NCBI GenBank assembly: GCA_025141015.1
Contig: CP081098.1
Location: forward strand, 3,974,501-4,038,500
Direction: 5' to 3'
Source of the DNA: Rhodobacteraceae bacterium M382
GTDB lineage: Bacteria; Pseudomonadota; Alphaproteobacteria; Rhodobacterales; Rhodobacteraceae
DNA length: 64,000 nucleotides
The translations under genes were made by a program, and so were the position numbers. The number at the start of each line of letters is the position of its first letter. The stretch's first letter is position 1. The notes beneath the pieces were generated by a model. It worked only from the letters and a program-made list of their open reading frames with translations, made no database searches and was not told where the DNA came from. Positions 42,862-50,187 of this stretch are shown here, piece by piece.

Positions 42862-43989
42862 TCAATATCGCAACACCTGGCCTGCTGCGCTCACCACGTA
42901 TTTGCGCACATCGGCAAAGCCCGGCGGGTTCAGGTCCACCAGCACCTGAAACGGGCGTTGCGGCACAATGATTGACCGCTGTGTGCGGGTCGCCCCGGTG
43001 TCCGCGCCGCGACCGCCAAACGGGTCCAACGCAAACACTTCGCGTTCCACGGTCGAAAACCACCCGGCGCGCTCTTCGTTCACCCGTTCGCTTTCCAGCT
43101 CTTCCAATGTCCACGCCAGGGCCCAATCCTGCCCCTCCGGGGCCTGCGCCTGTGCCAGAACCTGCCGCAGCGGTCCGCTTTGTTCGGTATAGGCCGAACT
43201 GTACATCGGTCCCACATGCAACCGGCGCAGCCGTTTGGGGTGCAGATCATCAAAATCGCCATCAAACCCCTTGGCAATCGTCACCAGCTTCAGCGCTCCC
43301 AGGGATTGCGCCATCAGATGCGCCTGGACTTCGGGCCAGCGGCGTTGATCTTTCGGCAGCGCCACCTTGCCGGAATCTTCCAGCTCCATCATGTAAATGA
43401 CCGGCAGGTTGATCTGGCTGTCATAGACCGCCCAATGCAACAGGAACCGCCGCCTGTCCCCATCATTGCCCAACCATTCACAAACCGGATCATTGCGGGA
43501 CCAGAACAGATCCGCCCTGAGCAGCTCCTGATAATAGAGCCGCTGCGACAGCGCGAATTGCAGCTTGGTCGGCAGCTCCCGGTCCGAAATGATGGTGCGC
43601 ACCATCTGGTCCTTCAGATCGCTTTCCGACGGCATGTTCTCCAGATGCCGGGCCGCCTGTTGGGCATCATTGGCCATCGTCATCAGCTCTGTCACCACAG
43701 GAAAACCGCTGTCGCGTTTGTCCATCGCCAGCGACCCAAAAAACCGTCCCGTTTCGCGCCCCACCAGCAGGTATTTCATGCTGAGCGCCCGAAAGGTATA
43801 AGTCAGCGATGTCAGATACCCGGTCAGAACTTTGACGTCAGACTTGCTCAGCGCACCATCGGCCTGCATATACCCCGCCACCCGCGCCAGATGGCTCGTA
43901 ATCGCCCCGAACTTGCGAAAATACCGGCGCGAGGCAAAGGTATCGGTCAGCCCGGCATGGTCCACAGACGTATGCGTGCGGTCTGTCAT
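42862..43989 (-). CDS. Conserved protein of unknown function in the AAA+ ATPase gene set
   Basis: A 375-aa soluble protein: FASRRYFRKFGAITSHLARV, ALSKSDVKVLTGYLTSLTYT, MKYLLVGRETGRFFGSLAMD, FALSQRLYYQELLRADLFWS, VYDSQINLPVIYMMELEDSG and a C-terminal RTQRSIIVPQRPFQVLVDLN. No signal peptide, transmembrane segment, nucleotide-binding or metal motif is visible. It is rich in Arg, Leu and Glu and mostly helical by eye. The ATG at 43989 overlaps the stop of the small secreted protein gene (ATGA), so the two are translationally coupled. Its partner is likely the AAA+ ATPase directly downstream. Family not recognised. Confidence 0.7.
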   Translation of the reverse strand: MTDRTHTSVDHAGLTDTFASRRYFRKFGAITSHLARVAGYMQADGALSKSDVKVLTGYLTSLTYTFRALSMKYLLVGRETGRFFGSLAMDKRDSGFPVVTELMTMANDAQQAARHLENMPSESDLKDQMVRTIISDRELPTKLQFALSQRLYYQELLRADLFWSRNDPVCEWLGNDGDRRRFLLHWAVYDSQINLPVIYMMELEDSGKVALPKDQRRWPEVQAHLMAQSLGALKLVTIAKGFDGDFDDLHPKRLRRLHVGPMYSSAYTEQSGPLRQVLAQAQAPEGQDWALAWTLEELESERVNEERAGWFSTVEREVFALDPFGGRGADTGATRTQRSIIVPQRPFQVLVDLNPPGFADVRKYVVSAAGQVLRY

Positions 43990-44276
43990 TGGGCGCGCTG
44001 GCAATAGGCCACGTCGATCTTGTCTTGATAGCGTTTGACCTCAAAGCACCTGAAATAGCTTCCCGCCATCTGCCCCTCCACGACACGCCAATGCGTCATG
44101 ATCACTTCGCCGCGCTCGGTCTGGCCGATCGAAGATCCGACAAGATCCGCGCCAGCAACAGCGAGCTTGGCCGAAGACATGCCTTCCACCGTATTCCAGG
44201 ATTGTTCAGCCATGCCCTGCCCAGCGCCCAGCGCTACGGCTGCGCTGAAAACCGTCAACAAACCGCGCATGTTCAC
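43986..44276 (-). CDS. Small secreted protein, unknown function
   Basis: A 96-aa protein with a signal peptide (GLLTVFSAAVALGAGQGMA) leaving a ~73-residue mature domain with SWNTVEGMSSAKLAVAGADL, MTHWRVVEGQMAGSYFRC and DVAYCQRAQ. Two Cys could form a disulfide. It starts at GTG 44276, overlapping the coiled-coil gene by four bases (GTGA); an ATG at 44270 is an alternative. It overlaps the next gene by ATGA at its end. The tight coupling on both sides says it belongs to the same process as the ATPase set but acts outside the cytoplasm. Confidence 0.72.
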   Translation of the reverse strand: MNMRGLLTVFSAAVALGAGQGMAEQSWNTVEGMSSAKLAVAGADLVGSSIGQTERGEVIMTHWRVVEGQMAGSYFRCFEVKRYQDKIDVAYCQRAQ

Positions 44277-45355
44277 CCCCCATACAGGTTCTTGTCGTGT
44301 TTCTCGACAATCTGCGAAAACCGGCGGGCGAACCGTTCGTCGGCCTTGGCTTTTTTCTCCAACACGTCGCGCGCGAACACCATATGGTCCTCATGCGCCT
44401 CCAGCATGTCGGCCATCTTCTGGTTGGTCGCGGTGCCGATGGCGGCCATGGCGGTTTGCGCCTCCTTGTCGGTCTGCACGCCGATTTCGTTGATGCGGTG
44501 CGCAATGTCCTGCTGCTGTGCGGTTTTCAGCGATTTGGTCAGCGCGTCATACAGCACCACCCGCTGGGCCGTGTCGGTCTGCAGCTTGTTGATCAGCACC
44601 AACTGGGTCGCCGCCTGATTTTGCAGCGAATCCACCCAGGTCTTGCCCTTTTCGATATAGCGTTCCAGCGTCTGGGATTTGGCCAATTTGACCTGCTCGT
44701 CCTGGACCAGGGTGTTGTATTGGGTATTCAACGCCGCCAATTCGGTTTCCAGCTTGGTCCGACTGGCCGCGTCCTGTTCCACGGAAATCTTGTTTTCCAG
44801 CTCAATGATTTTTGGGTCCATACCCAGAATGTCGGCCCGCACCTTTTCCAGCTCCGAAACGGTGACTTCGCGGTCATCCAACGTTGAACTCAGGTTGGTC
44901 TGCACCTTTTCCCGCTGCTCTTCGAGCACCGACAGCTGCCCTTGCAACAGCTGCACGATGACGTCGGACTTGGCGATCAGGTCCTGCAATTTGTCGTCGA
45001 TATTCGCAGTGCGCATCCGCTCTTGGCGCAGCGAATCCGATTTGCCCTTGCTAAAGATGCCGACAAAGCTCTCCCACCCGGTTTTCGACCGCATTTCGTC
45101 GAAATCCTTGGAAAAGGCGCTGGTCACATCGTCCAGCCCCATGATCAGCTCCGCAATATTGGCGTTCATGACTTCGGTATGGGCGTGTACGTCTTCCAGC
45201 GTGGCATTTTCGATGTCGATACTGGCGTCTTCCCCCGCTTCGATCTTGGCGCGGGCGCTTTCGATCCGGCTGGTCAGACCTTCGATCTGCGCCTGTGATT
45301 CCCGCACCTTGCGCTGACTCTCTGCAATCATTGCCTCGAACTGGGCCCCGGCCAT
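44273..45355 (-). CDS. Coiled-coil cytoplasmic protein, first gene of the AAA+ ATPase set
   Basis: A 360-aa protein that is almost entirely predicted coiled coil, with heptad-like segments from FEAMIAESQRKVRESQAQIE, through VTVSELEKVRADILGMDPKI, to VLEKKAKADERFARRFSQIV. No signal peptide or membrane segment. It has a distant resemblance in style to TelA-like toxic-anion-resistance proteins, which I cannot confirm. A strong AGGAGG precedes the ATG at 45355, which is preferred over a TTG at 45358. It overlaps the small secreted protein gene by GTGA. Probably a scaffold or partner of the ATPase. Confidence 0.72.
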   Translation of the reverse strand: MAGAQFEAMIAESQRKVRESQAQIEGLTSRIESARAKIEAGEDASIDIENATLEDVHAHTEVMNANIAELIMGLDDVTSAFSKDFDEMRSKTGWESFVGIFSKGKSDSLRQERMRTANIDDKLQDLIAKSDVIVQLLQGQLSVLEEQREKVQTNLSSTLDDREVTVSELEKVRADILGMDPKIIELENKISVEQDAASRTKLETELAALNTQYNTLVQDEQVKLAKSQTLERYIEKGKTWVDSLQNQAATQLVLINKLQTDTAQRVVLYDALTKSLKTAQQQDIAHRINEIGVQTDKEAQTAMAAIGTATNQKMADMLEAHEDHMVFARDVLEKKAKADERFARRFSQIVEKHDKNLYGG

Positions 45356-45597
45356 CAATCCCTCCTGTTACTGCGTGTGCCGCACTCTATGAGATAGGAA
45401 ATGTTTATCCCCTTTACATCCCTCAGGCGGCTGAAATCTCGAAAACAAACTCGCAGATACTGTGGCAAACACAGATGAGAAAAGAAAGGGGAATGCGCGT
45501 GCGCCTCTGTCATGGCCCGGTCGTGCCCGTCTCACCCAAATTGCTTTTCTGTGTTAAGGTGTCCCTAGAAGTCATTTTAACAGGAGCTTGAAATTCA

Positions 45598-46413
45598 ATG
45601 TGCGACATCTGTGTCATGAATGCTGTAAAAGACCGAATGATAACCCGCCGGACCTTGTTCACAGGTGCGGCCATGGCCGGTGTGGCCGCGACATTGGGCA
45701 CCGCCCAGACCTCCCCGGCGCTCGCCATGGGCCATGGCAGCGCCCAGGATATGACCCATACGCTCAGCGCTGATTTTCCAACCTATTTCGGAACGCCCGG
45801 CATGTCGTCCGATCAGCCGTTCAATTTCAAGGAGCACGGCTTCAACGTGTTCAATCTTCAGATCAATGAACACACCGGCACCCACATCGATGCACCGCTG
45901 CATTTTTCCGCCGACGGGGCATCGGTCGATGAAATCCCGGTCAGCCAGCTGCTCGCACCGCTATGTGTCATCGACATCGCAGCCAAAGCCGCCGAAAACC
46001 CGGATGCTCAGGTCACACCCGACGACATCAAATCCTGGATCAGCACCCATGGCGACATTCCCGCCAATGCCTGCGTTGCCATGCATTCGGGGTGGGGCAG
46101 CAAAACCGACACCGACGCGTTCCGGGGGTTTGACGGGCAGGCCATGCATTTCCCGGGCTTTCACGTCGAAGCCGCCCAGATGTTGATGGATGAAACCGGC
46201 GCGACCTCGATGGCGGTGGATAGCCTGTCGTTGGATCACGGTCCCTCTGCCGATTTTGCGGTGCATTATGCCTGGTTGCCGTCCGGCCGGTTCGGCATCG
46301 AAAACCTGGCCAATCTGGACAAGGTCCCGGCAAGCGGCGCAACCCTGGTCATCGGCGCACCAAAACACAAAGGCGGCTCAGGCGGACCAGCCCGCATTCT
46401 GGCCCTGGTCTGA
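45598..46413 (+). CDS. Exported cyclase / kynurenine-formamidase-like metal hydrolase (Tat signal)
   Basis: A 271-aa protein. The N-terminus has a short Cys-x-x-Cys lead (MCDICVMNAVKD) and a Tat-type signal (ITRRTLFTGAAMAGVAATLG). The cyclase domain (PF04199) shows the metal-binding INEHTGTHIDAPLHFS, then IPVSQLLAPLCVIDI, CVAMHSGWGSKTDTD, PGFHVEAAQMLMDETGATSM, DSLSLDHGPSADF and HYAWLPSGRFGIENL. Enzymes of this fold hydrolyse N-formylkynurenine, isatin or cyclic substrates. Substrate not determinable; periplasmic location is inferred from the twin Arg. AGGAG precedes the ATG. Divergent from the coiled-coil gene. Confidence 0.88.
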   Translation: MCDICVMNAVKDRMITRRTLFTGAAMAGVAATLGTAQTSPALAMGHGSAQDMTHTLSADFPTYFGTPGMSSDQPFNFKEHGFNVFNLQINEHTGTHIDAPLHFSADGASVDEIPVSQLLAPLCVIDIAAKAAENPDAQVTPDDIKSWISTHGDIPANACVAMHSGWGSKTDTDAFRGFDGQAMHFPGFHVEAAQMLMDETGATSMAVDSLSLDHGPSADFAVHYAWLPSGRFGIENLANLDKVPASGATLVIGAPKHKGGSGGPARILALV

Positions 46414-46517
46414 CCCGCCAACACCGCGCACATGCGGCAGTCGAATGCGGCACGCTCAGGCCGCGGAATCGTCTTCCCCGTGCGCGGTGACGGTGCTATA
46501 TCCTGTGCGGGCTCACA

Positions 46518-46596
46518 GGCGATGGCGTCGCCAAAGAGCACGACTCTTGCCCGCCCCCACGCTCCTGTACGCCGGGACTTTCAATCGGGAGATTGA
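46518..46596 (+). promoter_or_regulatory. Shared leader element A: 15-mer, 20-mer and short upstream reading frame before the amidinotransferase gene
   Basis: GGCGATGGCGTCGCC (46518-46532) and TCCTGTACGCCGGGACTTTC (46563-46582) recur upstream of the creatinase-like gene in the same order. The ATG inside the 15-mer (46522) opens a 24-codon frame, MASPKSTTLARPHAPVRRD then FQSGD, ending at 46596, 40 bases before the amidinotransferase ATG. The 15-mer is also an inverted repeat (GGCGA/TCGCC), and UCCUG/CGGGA in the second block can pair. Confidence 0.7.
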
Positions 46597-46636
46597 GGGC
46601 CCCGCCTTTCGTCTCCCCCAATACAGGAGGCGCTCC

Positions 46637-47758
46637 ATGGCCTGGTCGCCGGACAAAACCGAAGTCAAAAGCTGGAATGAATGGGACACGCTGCGCCACG
46701 TGATTGTGGGCCGCGCCGATGATTGCCACATCCCGCCCGAAGAACCCGCACTGGACGCCAAAGTCCCCGAAGACAGCGACATGCGTGGTCAATGGGGCCG
46801 CCGCCCGCAGGAAACCATCGATCGGGCCAACGAATTGCTGGACAATTTCGCCGATCAGCTGCGCAAGCGCGACATCAAGGTCGACCGCCCGGTCTCCATT
46901 GACCACGCCCAGCCGGTGACCACCCCCGACTTTCACACCGACAGCCAATTCGGCTGTATGCCGCCGCGCGACGTGTTGCTAACCGTGGGCCGCGAAATGC
47001 TGGAAGCAACGATGTCCTATCGCTGCCGGTGGTTCGAATACCTGAACTATCGTCCCCTGCTGAAGCAATATTGGGAGGAAGATCCCCGGTTCCGTCACGA
47101 AGCCGCGCCAAAACCGCGCCTGACGGATGCGGATTACCACCCCGATTATCTGAGCGAAAAAATCGGTGACGCCAAACGCCTGGAATGGGCCGCCGAAAAA
47201 TTCTTTGTCACCACCGAAGAAGAACCCCTGTTCGACGCCGCCGACGTGCTGCGGTTCGGCAAGGACCTGGTGGTGCAGCACGGCTTTACCACCAACCTCA
47301 AAGGGATCGAATGGCTGCGCCGTCACTTCCCCGACCACCGTGTGCACACGGTGAACTTCCCCGGTGACCCCTACCCGATCCACATCGACGCGACATTCAC
47401 GCCGCTGCGCCCCGGTCTGATCGTCAACAACCCCCAGCGTCGCCTGCCCGAAGACCAGCGCGAGATGTTCAACAAGAACGGCTGGGACATCGTCGATGCC
47501 GCCCAGCCCGCCCACAACACGCCACCGCCGCTGTGCTATTCGTCAACCTGGCTGTCGATGAACGTGTTGGTGCTGGATCCCAAAACCGTCTGTGTCGAAA
47601 AATCCGAAGTCTATCAGGCCGAACAGATGGACAAACTGGGCATGGAGGTCGTCGAGGTCGAGCTGCGTGACGCCTATGCGTTTGGCGGTGGTCTGCACTG
47701 CTGCACCGCGGATGTCTATCGCGATGGCGACTGCGAAGATTACTTCCCGAACCAGTAA
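46637..47758 (+). CDS. Glycine/inosamine amidinotransferase family protein
   Basis: A 373-aa protein of the guanidino-group-modifying superfamily, close in style to glycine amidinotransferase (L-arginine:glycine amidinotransferase) and scyllo-inosamine-4-phosphate amidinotransferase. Visible features are VKSWNEWDTLRHVIVGRADD at the N-terminus, GCMPPRDVLLTVGREMLEAT, FDAADVLRFGKDLVVQH, PIHIDATFTPLRPGLIVNN (catalytic His-Ile-Asp), SSTWLSMNVLVLDP, and the nucleophilic Cys in AFGGGLHCCTADVYR. It transfers an amidino group from arginine. The acceptor (glycine giving guanidinoacetate, or another amine) is not certain. AGGAGG precedes the ATG at 46637. A neighbour encodes a creatinase-like enzyme with a matching leader. 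Confidence 0.9.
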   Translation: MAWSPDKTEVKSWNEWDTLRHVIVGRADDCHIPPEEPALDAKVPEDSDMRGQWGRRPQETIDRANELLDNFADQLRKRDIKVDRPVSIDHAQPVTTPDFHTDSQFGCMPPRDVLLTVGREMLEATMSYRCRWFEYLNYRPLLKQYWEEDPRFRHEAAPKPRLTDADYHPDYLSEKIGDAKRLEWAAEKFFVTTEEEPLFDAADVLRFGKDLVVQHGFTTNLKGIEWLRRHFPDHRVHTVNFPGDPYPIHIDATFTPLRPGLIVNNPQRRLPEDQREMFNKNGWDIVDAAQPAHNTPPPLCYSSTWLSMNVLVLDPKTVCVEKSEVYQAEQMDKLGMEVVEVELRDAYAFGGGLHCCTADVYRDGDCEDYFPNQ

Positions 47759-47781
47759 CGGCCCGGGTCAAAGACTGGAAA

Positions 47782-47809
47782 AGCCGCATCCCTGGATGCG
47801 GCTTTTTTT
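47782..47809 (+). terminator. Rho-independent terminator after the amidinotransferase gene
   Basis: 9-bp stem AGCCGCATC (47782-47790) / GATGCGGCT (47795-47803) with loop CCTG and seven T. Confidence 0.9.
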
Positions 47810-47835
47810 GTGCGCAACACCAACAACAGGCGGAC

Positions 47836-47885
47836 CCAAGAAAATTAAAATTTTCTTGGCCAAGGGTTTTACTTAAAACCCTTGG
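47836..47885. repeat. Paired AT-rich hairpin element, copy 2
   Basis: Two perfect abutting hairpins: CCAAGAAAATT-AA-AATTTTCTTGG (47836-47859) and CCAAGGGTTTT-ACTT-AAAACCCTTGG (47860-47885), joined at TTGG|CCAA. Same architecture as 27587-27636, and again between convergent genes, nine bases from the creatinase-like stop. Confidence 0.85.
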
Positions 47886-47893
47886 TCCTGTGG

Positions 47894-49138
47894 TCAGCCG
47901 ACCACGTTAAAGTCCGGGCCGTAGGGGTATTTGGTGATGTTTTCGTTGCCGTCTTCGGTGATCACCAGGATATCGTGTTCCCGATAGCCACCGGCACCGG
48001 GCTTGCCATCTGCGATGGTCAGCATCGGCTCCATCGAAATCACCATGCCCGGCTCCAGAACCGTGTCGATGTCCTCGCGCAGTTCCAAACCGGCTTCGCG
48101 CCCGTAATAGTGCGACAGCACACCGAACGAATGACCATAGCCGAATGTGCGATACTGCAACATGTCGCGCTCGGCGAAGAAGTCGTTGATCTTGTGGGTG
48201 ATCTCGGCGCAGGACGCCCCAGGTTTCAGCAGCGACATGCCGTATTCATGGGCCCCGACATTGGCCTCCCAATAGCGCAGCGACTCCGCATCCACCTCTT
48301 TGACGAACATCGTGCGTTCCAGCGCGGTGTAATAGCCGGAAATCATCGGGAACGTGTTCAGCGACAGGATGTCACCGCGTTCCAGAACCCGACCTGTGAC
48401 CGGGTTATGCGCCCCATCGGTGTTCAGACCCGACTGGAACCAGACCCAGCTGTCGCGGTATTCCGCATCCGGGAAACGCCGGGCAATCTCCAGCTCCATC
48501 GCGTCGCGCCCCGCCATGGCGACGTCGATCTCGCGCACGCCTTCCTTGACCGCATCACGGATTGCAAACCCGCCGACATCGGCCACCGCAGCACCCGCCC
48601 GGATCATGTCGATCTCGGCTGCGGATTTATGCATCCGCTGCACCATGGTCGGCGCATACAGATCGACGGTGTTTGACGGGTTCAGGAACGCATCCAGCTT
48701 GGCCTTTTGCATCAGGCTCAGATGGTCGCTTTCATAGCCGATCACCCGGCCCGAACCGGCCACGCTTTCGATCGCACGCCAATAGTTGTCGCGCTGCCAA
48801 TCTGTATAGGTGATGTTGTCGCCATAACAGCGGCGCCACGGCTGGCCCGCATCAATCCCGGCCGAAATGGTGACACAGGCCGTGTCCGTCACGACCAGCG
48901 CATAGGGACGGCCAAAGGCACAATAGGTAAAGCCCGAATAATACGAGATATTGTGCATCGACGAAAAGACCGCAGCATCGACACCCTGGTCGATCATGAT
49001 CTTGCGCAGACCCGCAACGCGGGCACCATATTCGTCTTGGGAAAACTGCAAAGGAGCCTTTTCACCGTTGTGAAAACGGTAAAAATCCGGGCGCGCAGCC
49101 GCAGCATTGAGATCTTGGTAGCGAGGAATAGCAGTCAT
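47894..49138 (-). CDS. Creatinase-like M24 (pita-bread) amidinohydrolase
   Basis: A 414-aa protein close to creatinase, which hydrolyses creatine to sarcosine and urea. The N-terminal domain has KAPLQFSQDEYGARVAGLRK and MHNISYYSGFTYCAFGRPYA. The C-terminal pita-bread domain has GGFAIRDAVKEGVREIDVAM, SGLNTDGAHNPVTGRVLERG, GDILSLNTFPMISGYYTALE, FGYGHSFGVLSHYYGREAGL (active-site His) and VISMEPMLTIADG. Metal ligands of true M24 peptidases are largely absent, as in creatinase. ATG at 49138 with GAAGGAGGG upstream. The frame is open for 26 more codons (from 49216, MASP...RRD), which matches the leader peptide of the amidinotransferase gene. Guanidinoacetate is an alternative substrate. Confidence 0.9.
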   Translation of the reverse strand: MTAIPRYQDLNAAAARPDFYRFHNGEKAPLQFSQDEYGARVAGLRKIMIDQGVDAAVFSSMHNISYYSGFTYCAFGRPYALVVTDTACVTISAGIDAGQPWRRCYGDNITYTDWQRDNYWRAIESVAGSGRVIGYESDHLSLMQKAKLDAFLNPSNTVDLYAPTMVQRMHKSAAEIDMIRAGAAVADVGGFAIRDAVKEGVREIDVAMAGRDAMELEIARRFPDAEYRDSWVWFQSGLNTDGAHNPVTGRVLERGDILSLNTFPMISGYYTALERTMFVKEVDAESLRYWEANVGAHEYGMSLLKPGASCAEITHKINDFFAERDMLQYRTFGYGHSFGVLSHYYGREAGLELREDIDTVLEPGMVISMEPMLTIADGKPGAGGYREHDILVITEDGNENITKYPYGPDFNVVG

Positions 49139-49160
49139 TAGTGACCCTCCTTCGAAAAAA

Positions 49161-49220
49161 GAAAGGTCCCGGCGTTCAGGACTGTTTGGATATGGGCCGT
49201 AACAGGGCGACGCCATCGCC
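49161..49220 (-). promoter_or_regulatory. Shared leader element B upstream of the creatinase-like gene
   Basis: On the minus strand the 15-mer GGCGATGGCGTCGCC (49220-49206) is identical to element A. The block TCCTGAACGCCGGGACC (49181-49165, continuing TTTC) matches its second part, with one substitution and one inserted base. The embedded ATG (49216) encodes MASP, and CCTGAACGCCGGGAC encodes PERRD in the same frame. That frame runs into the creatinase-like gene instead of stopping. Confidence 0.7.
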
Positions 49221-49291
49221 CGGGCCTGCCCGGAACATCGGTCGAAACGCGCGTTCGGGCAAGCTTTTTTTGCGCGGGTCTATCCCGGATT

Positions 49292-50083
49292 TCAGATTTC
49301 GCCCAAAAGCGTCCGCACAATGTCGCTTTCAGCATCTGCCAGCGGGTCGATCACATCGAAATGGTGCTTTCCCTGGGCCACGACATGCCCCACCCCCCAG
49401 GATTCGGCCAACCAACGCGCCTGATCCAGAAACGCCGGGCGTTCGTCACCGCCGACCCAAACCACCACGCGGGCGCCGTGCCGGTCGGTCATTTCCACCG
49501 GGCTTTCGGCCTGGGCTTCGGCCGCGTCCATCAGGAATTTCTCGTTCATGCCTGTCTGGATCAATGGGCGCAGGTCGGACAGGGGTGAAATCGGCATGTC
49601 CATCTGGATCCGCTGACCCACCTCTGCGTCCAAGATGGATGGATCCAGAATACGCGCCACCAGATGCCCCCCGGCGGAATGACCGGCCAGAGTTATCGGG
49701 CCTGCGATCTCCTGGGCAATCCTGCGCACGGCTTGGGCAATCTGCCGGGTGATGTCACCGATCCGAACGTCCGGGCACAAATCATAGGACGGCATCGCCA
49801 CCGCCCAGCCATGCGCCAGCATCCCAGCGGCCAGATGCGACCACGACGATTTGTCGAACGCCATCCAATAGCCACCGTGCACAAAGATGAAAACGCCTTT
49901 TGGCGGGCCTTCGGGCAGGAACAGGTCAAACCGATGCCGCTCCCCTGCACCATACGGAATATCCAGCCTGGCACGCGCCCCCAACTGGTCGCGAAACGCT
50001 GCTGCCTCGGCTGCCCAGCGCGGCGGATAACTGGCCGCTTCGGGGATATAGGCTCCATTGGCATAGGCATCGCTCAGGTCCAT
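49292..50083 (-). CDS. Alpha/beta hydrolase (arylformamidase / esterase-like)
   Basis: A 263-aa hydrolase with the oxyanion motif FIFVHGGYWMAFDKSSWSHL, nucleophile elbow LAGHSAGGHLVARI (GHSAG), PISPLSDLRPLIQTGMN, and the Asp/His of the triad in VWVGGDERPAFLDQ and GKHHFDVIDPLA. The HGGYW pattern and the length fit kynurenine formamidase-like esterases. There is no signal peptide. AAGGAG precedes the ATG at 50083. It is divergent from gabD and lies downstream of the creatinase-like promoter in the same direction. Substrate uncertain. Confidence 0.87.
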   Translation of the reverse strand: MDLSDAYANGAYIPEAASYPPRWAAEAAAFRDQLGARARLDIPYGAGERHRFDLFLPEGPPKGVFIFVHGGYWMAFDKSSWSHLAAGMLAHGWAVAMPSYDLCPDVRIGDITRQIAQAVRRIAQEIAGPITLAGHSAGGHLVARILDPSILDAEVGQRIQMDMPISPLSDLRPLIQTGMNEKFLMDAAEAQAESPVEMTDRHGARVVVWVGGDERPAFLDQARWLAESWGVGHVVAQGKHHFDVIDPLADAESDIVRTLLGEI

Positions 50084-50187
50084 GCGAATCTCCTTAACAC
50101 GTTAAATTATTCTGGACTCATAGGTCGTACTGGACAACACTAACGCCAAATGCTTTGCATTCGCGAGACCAATTCCGGGAGGACCCC

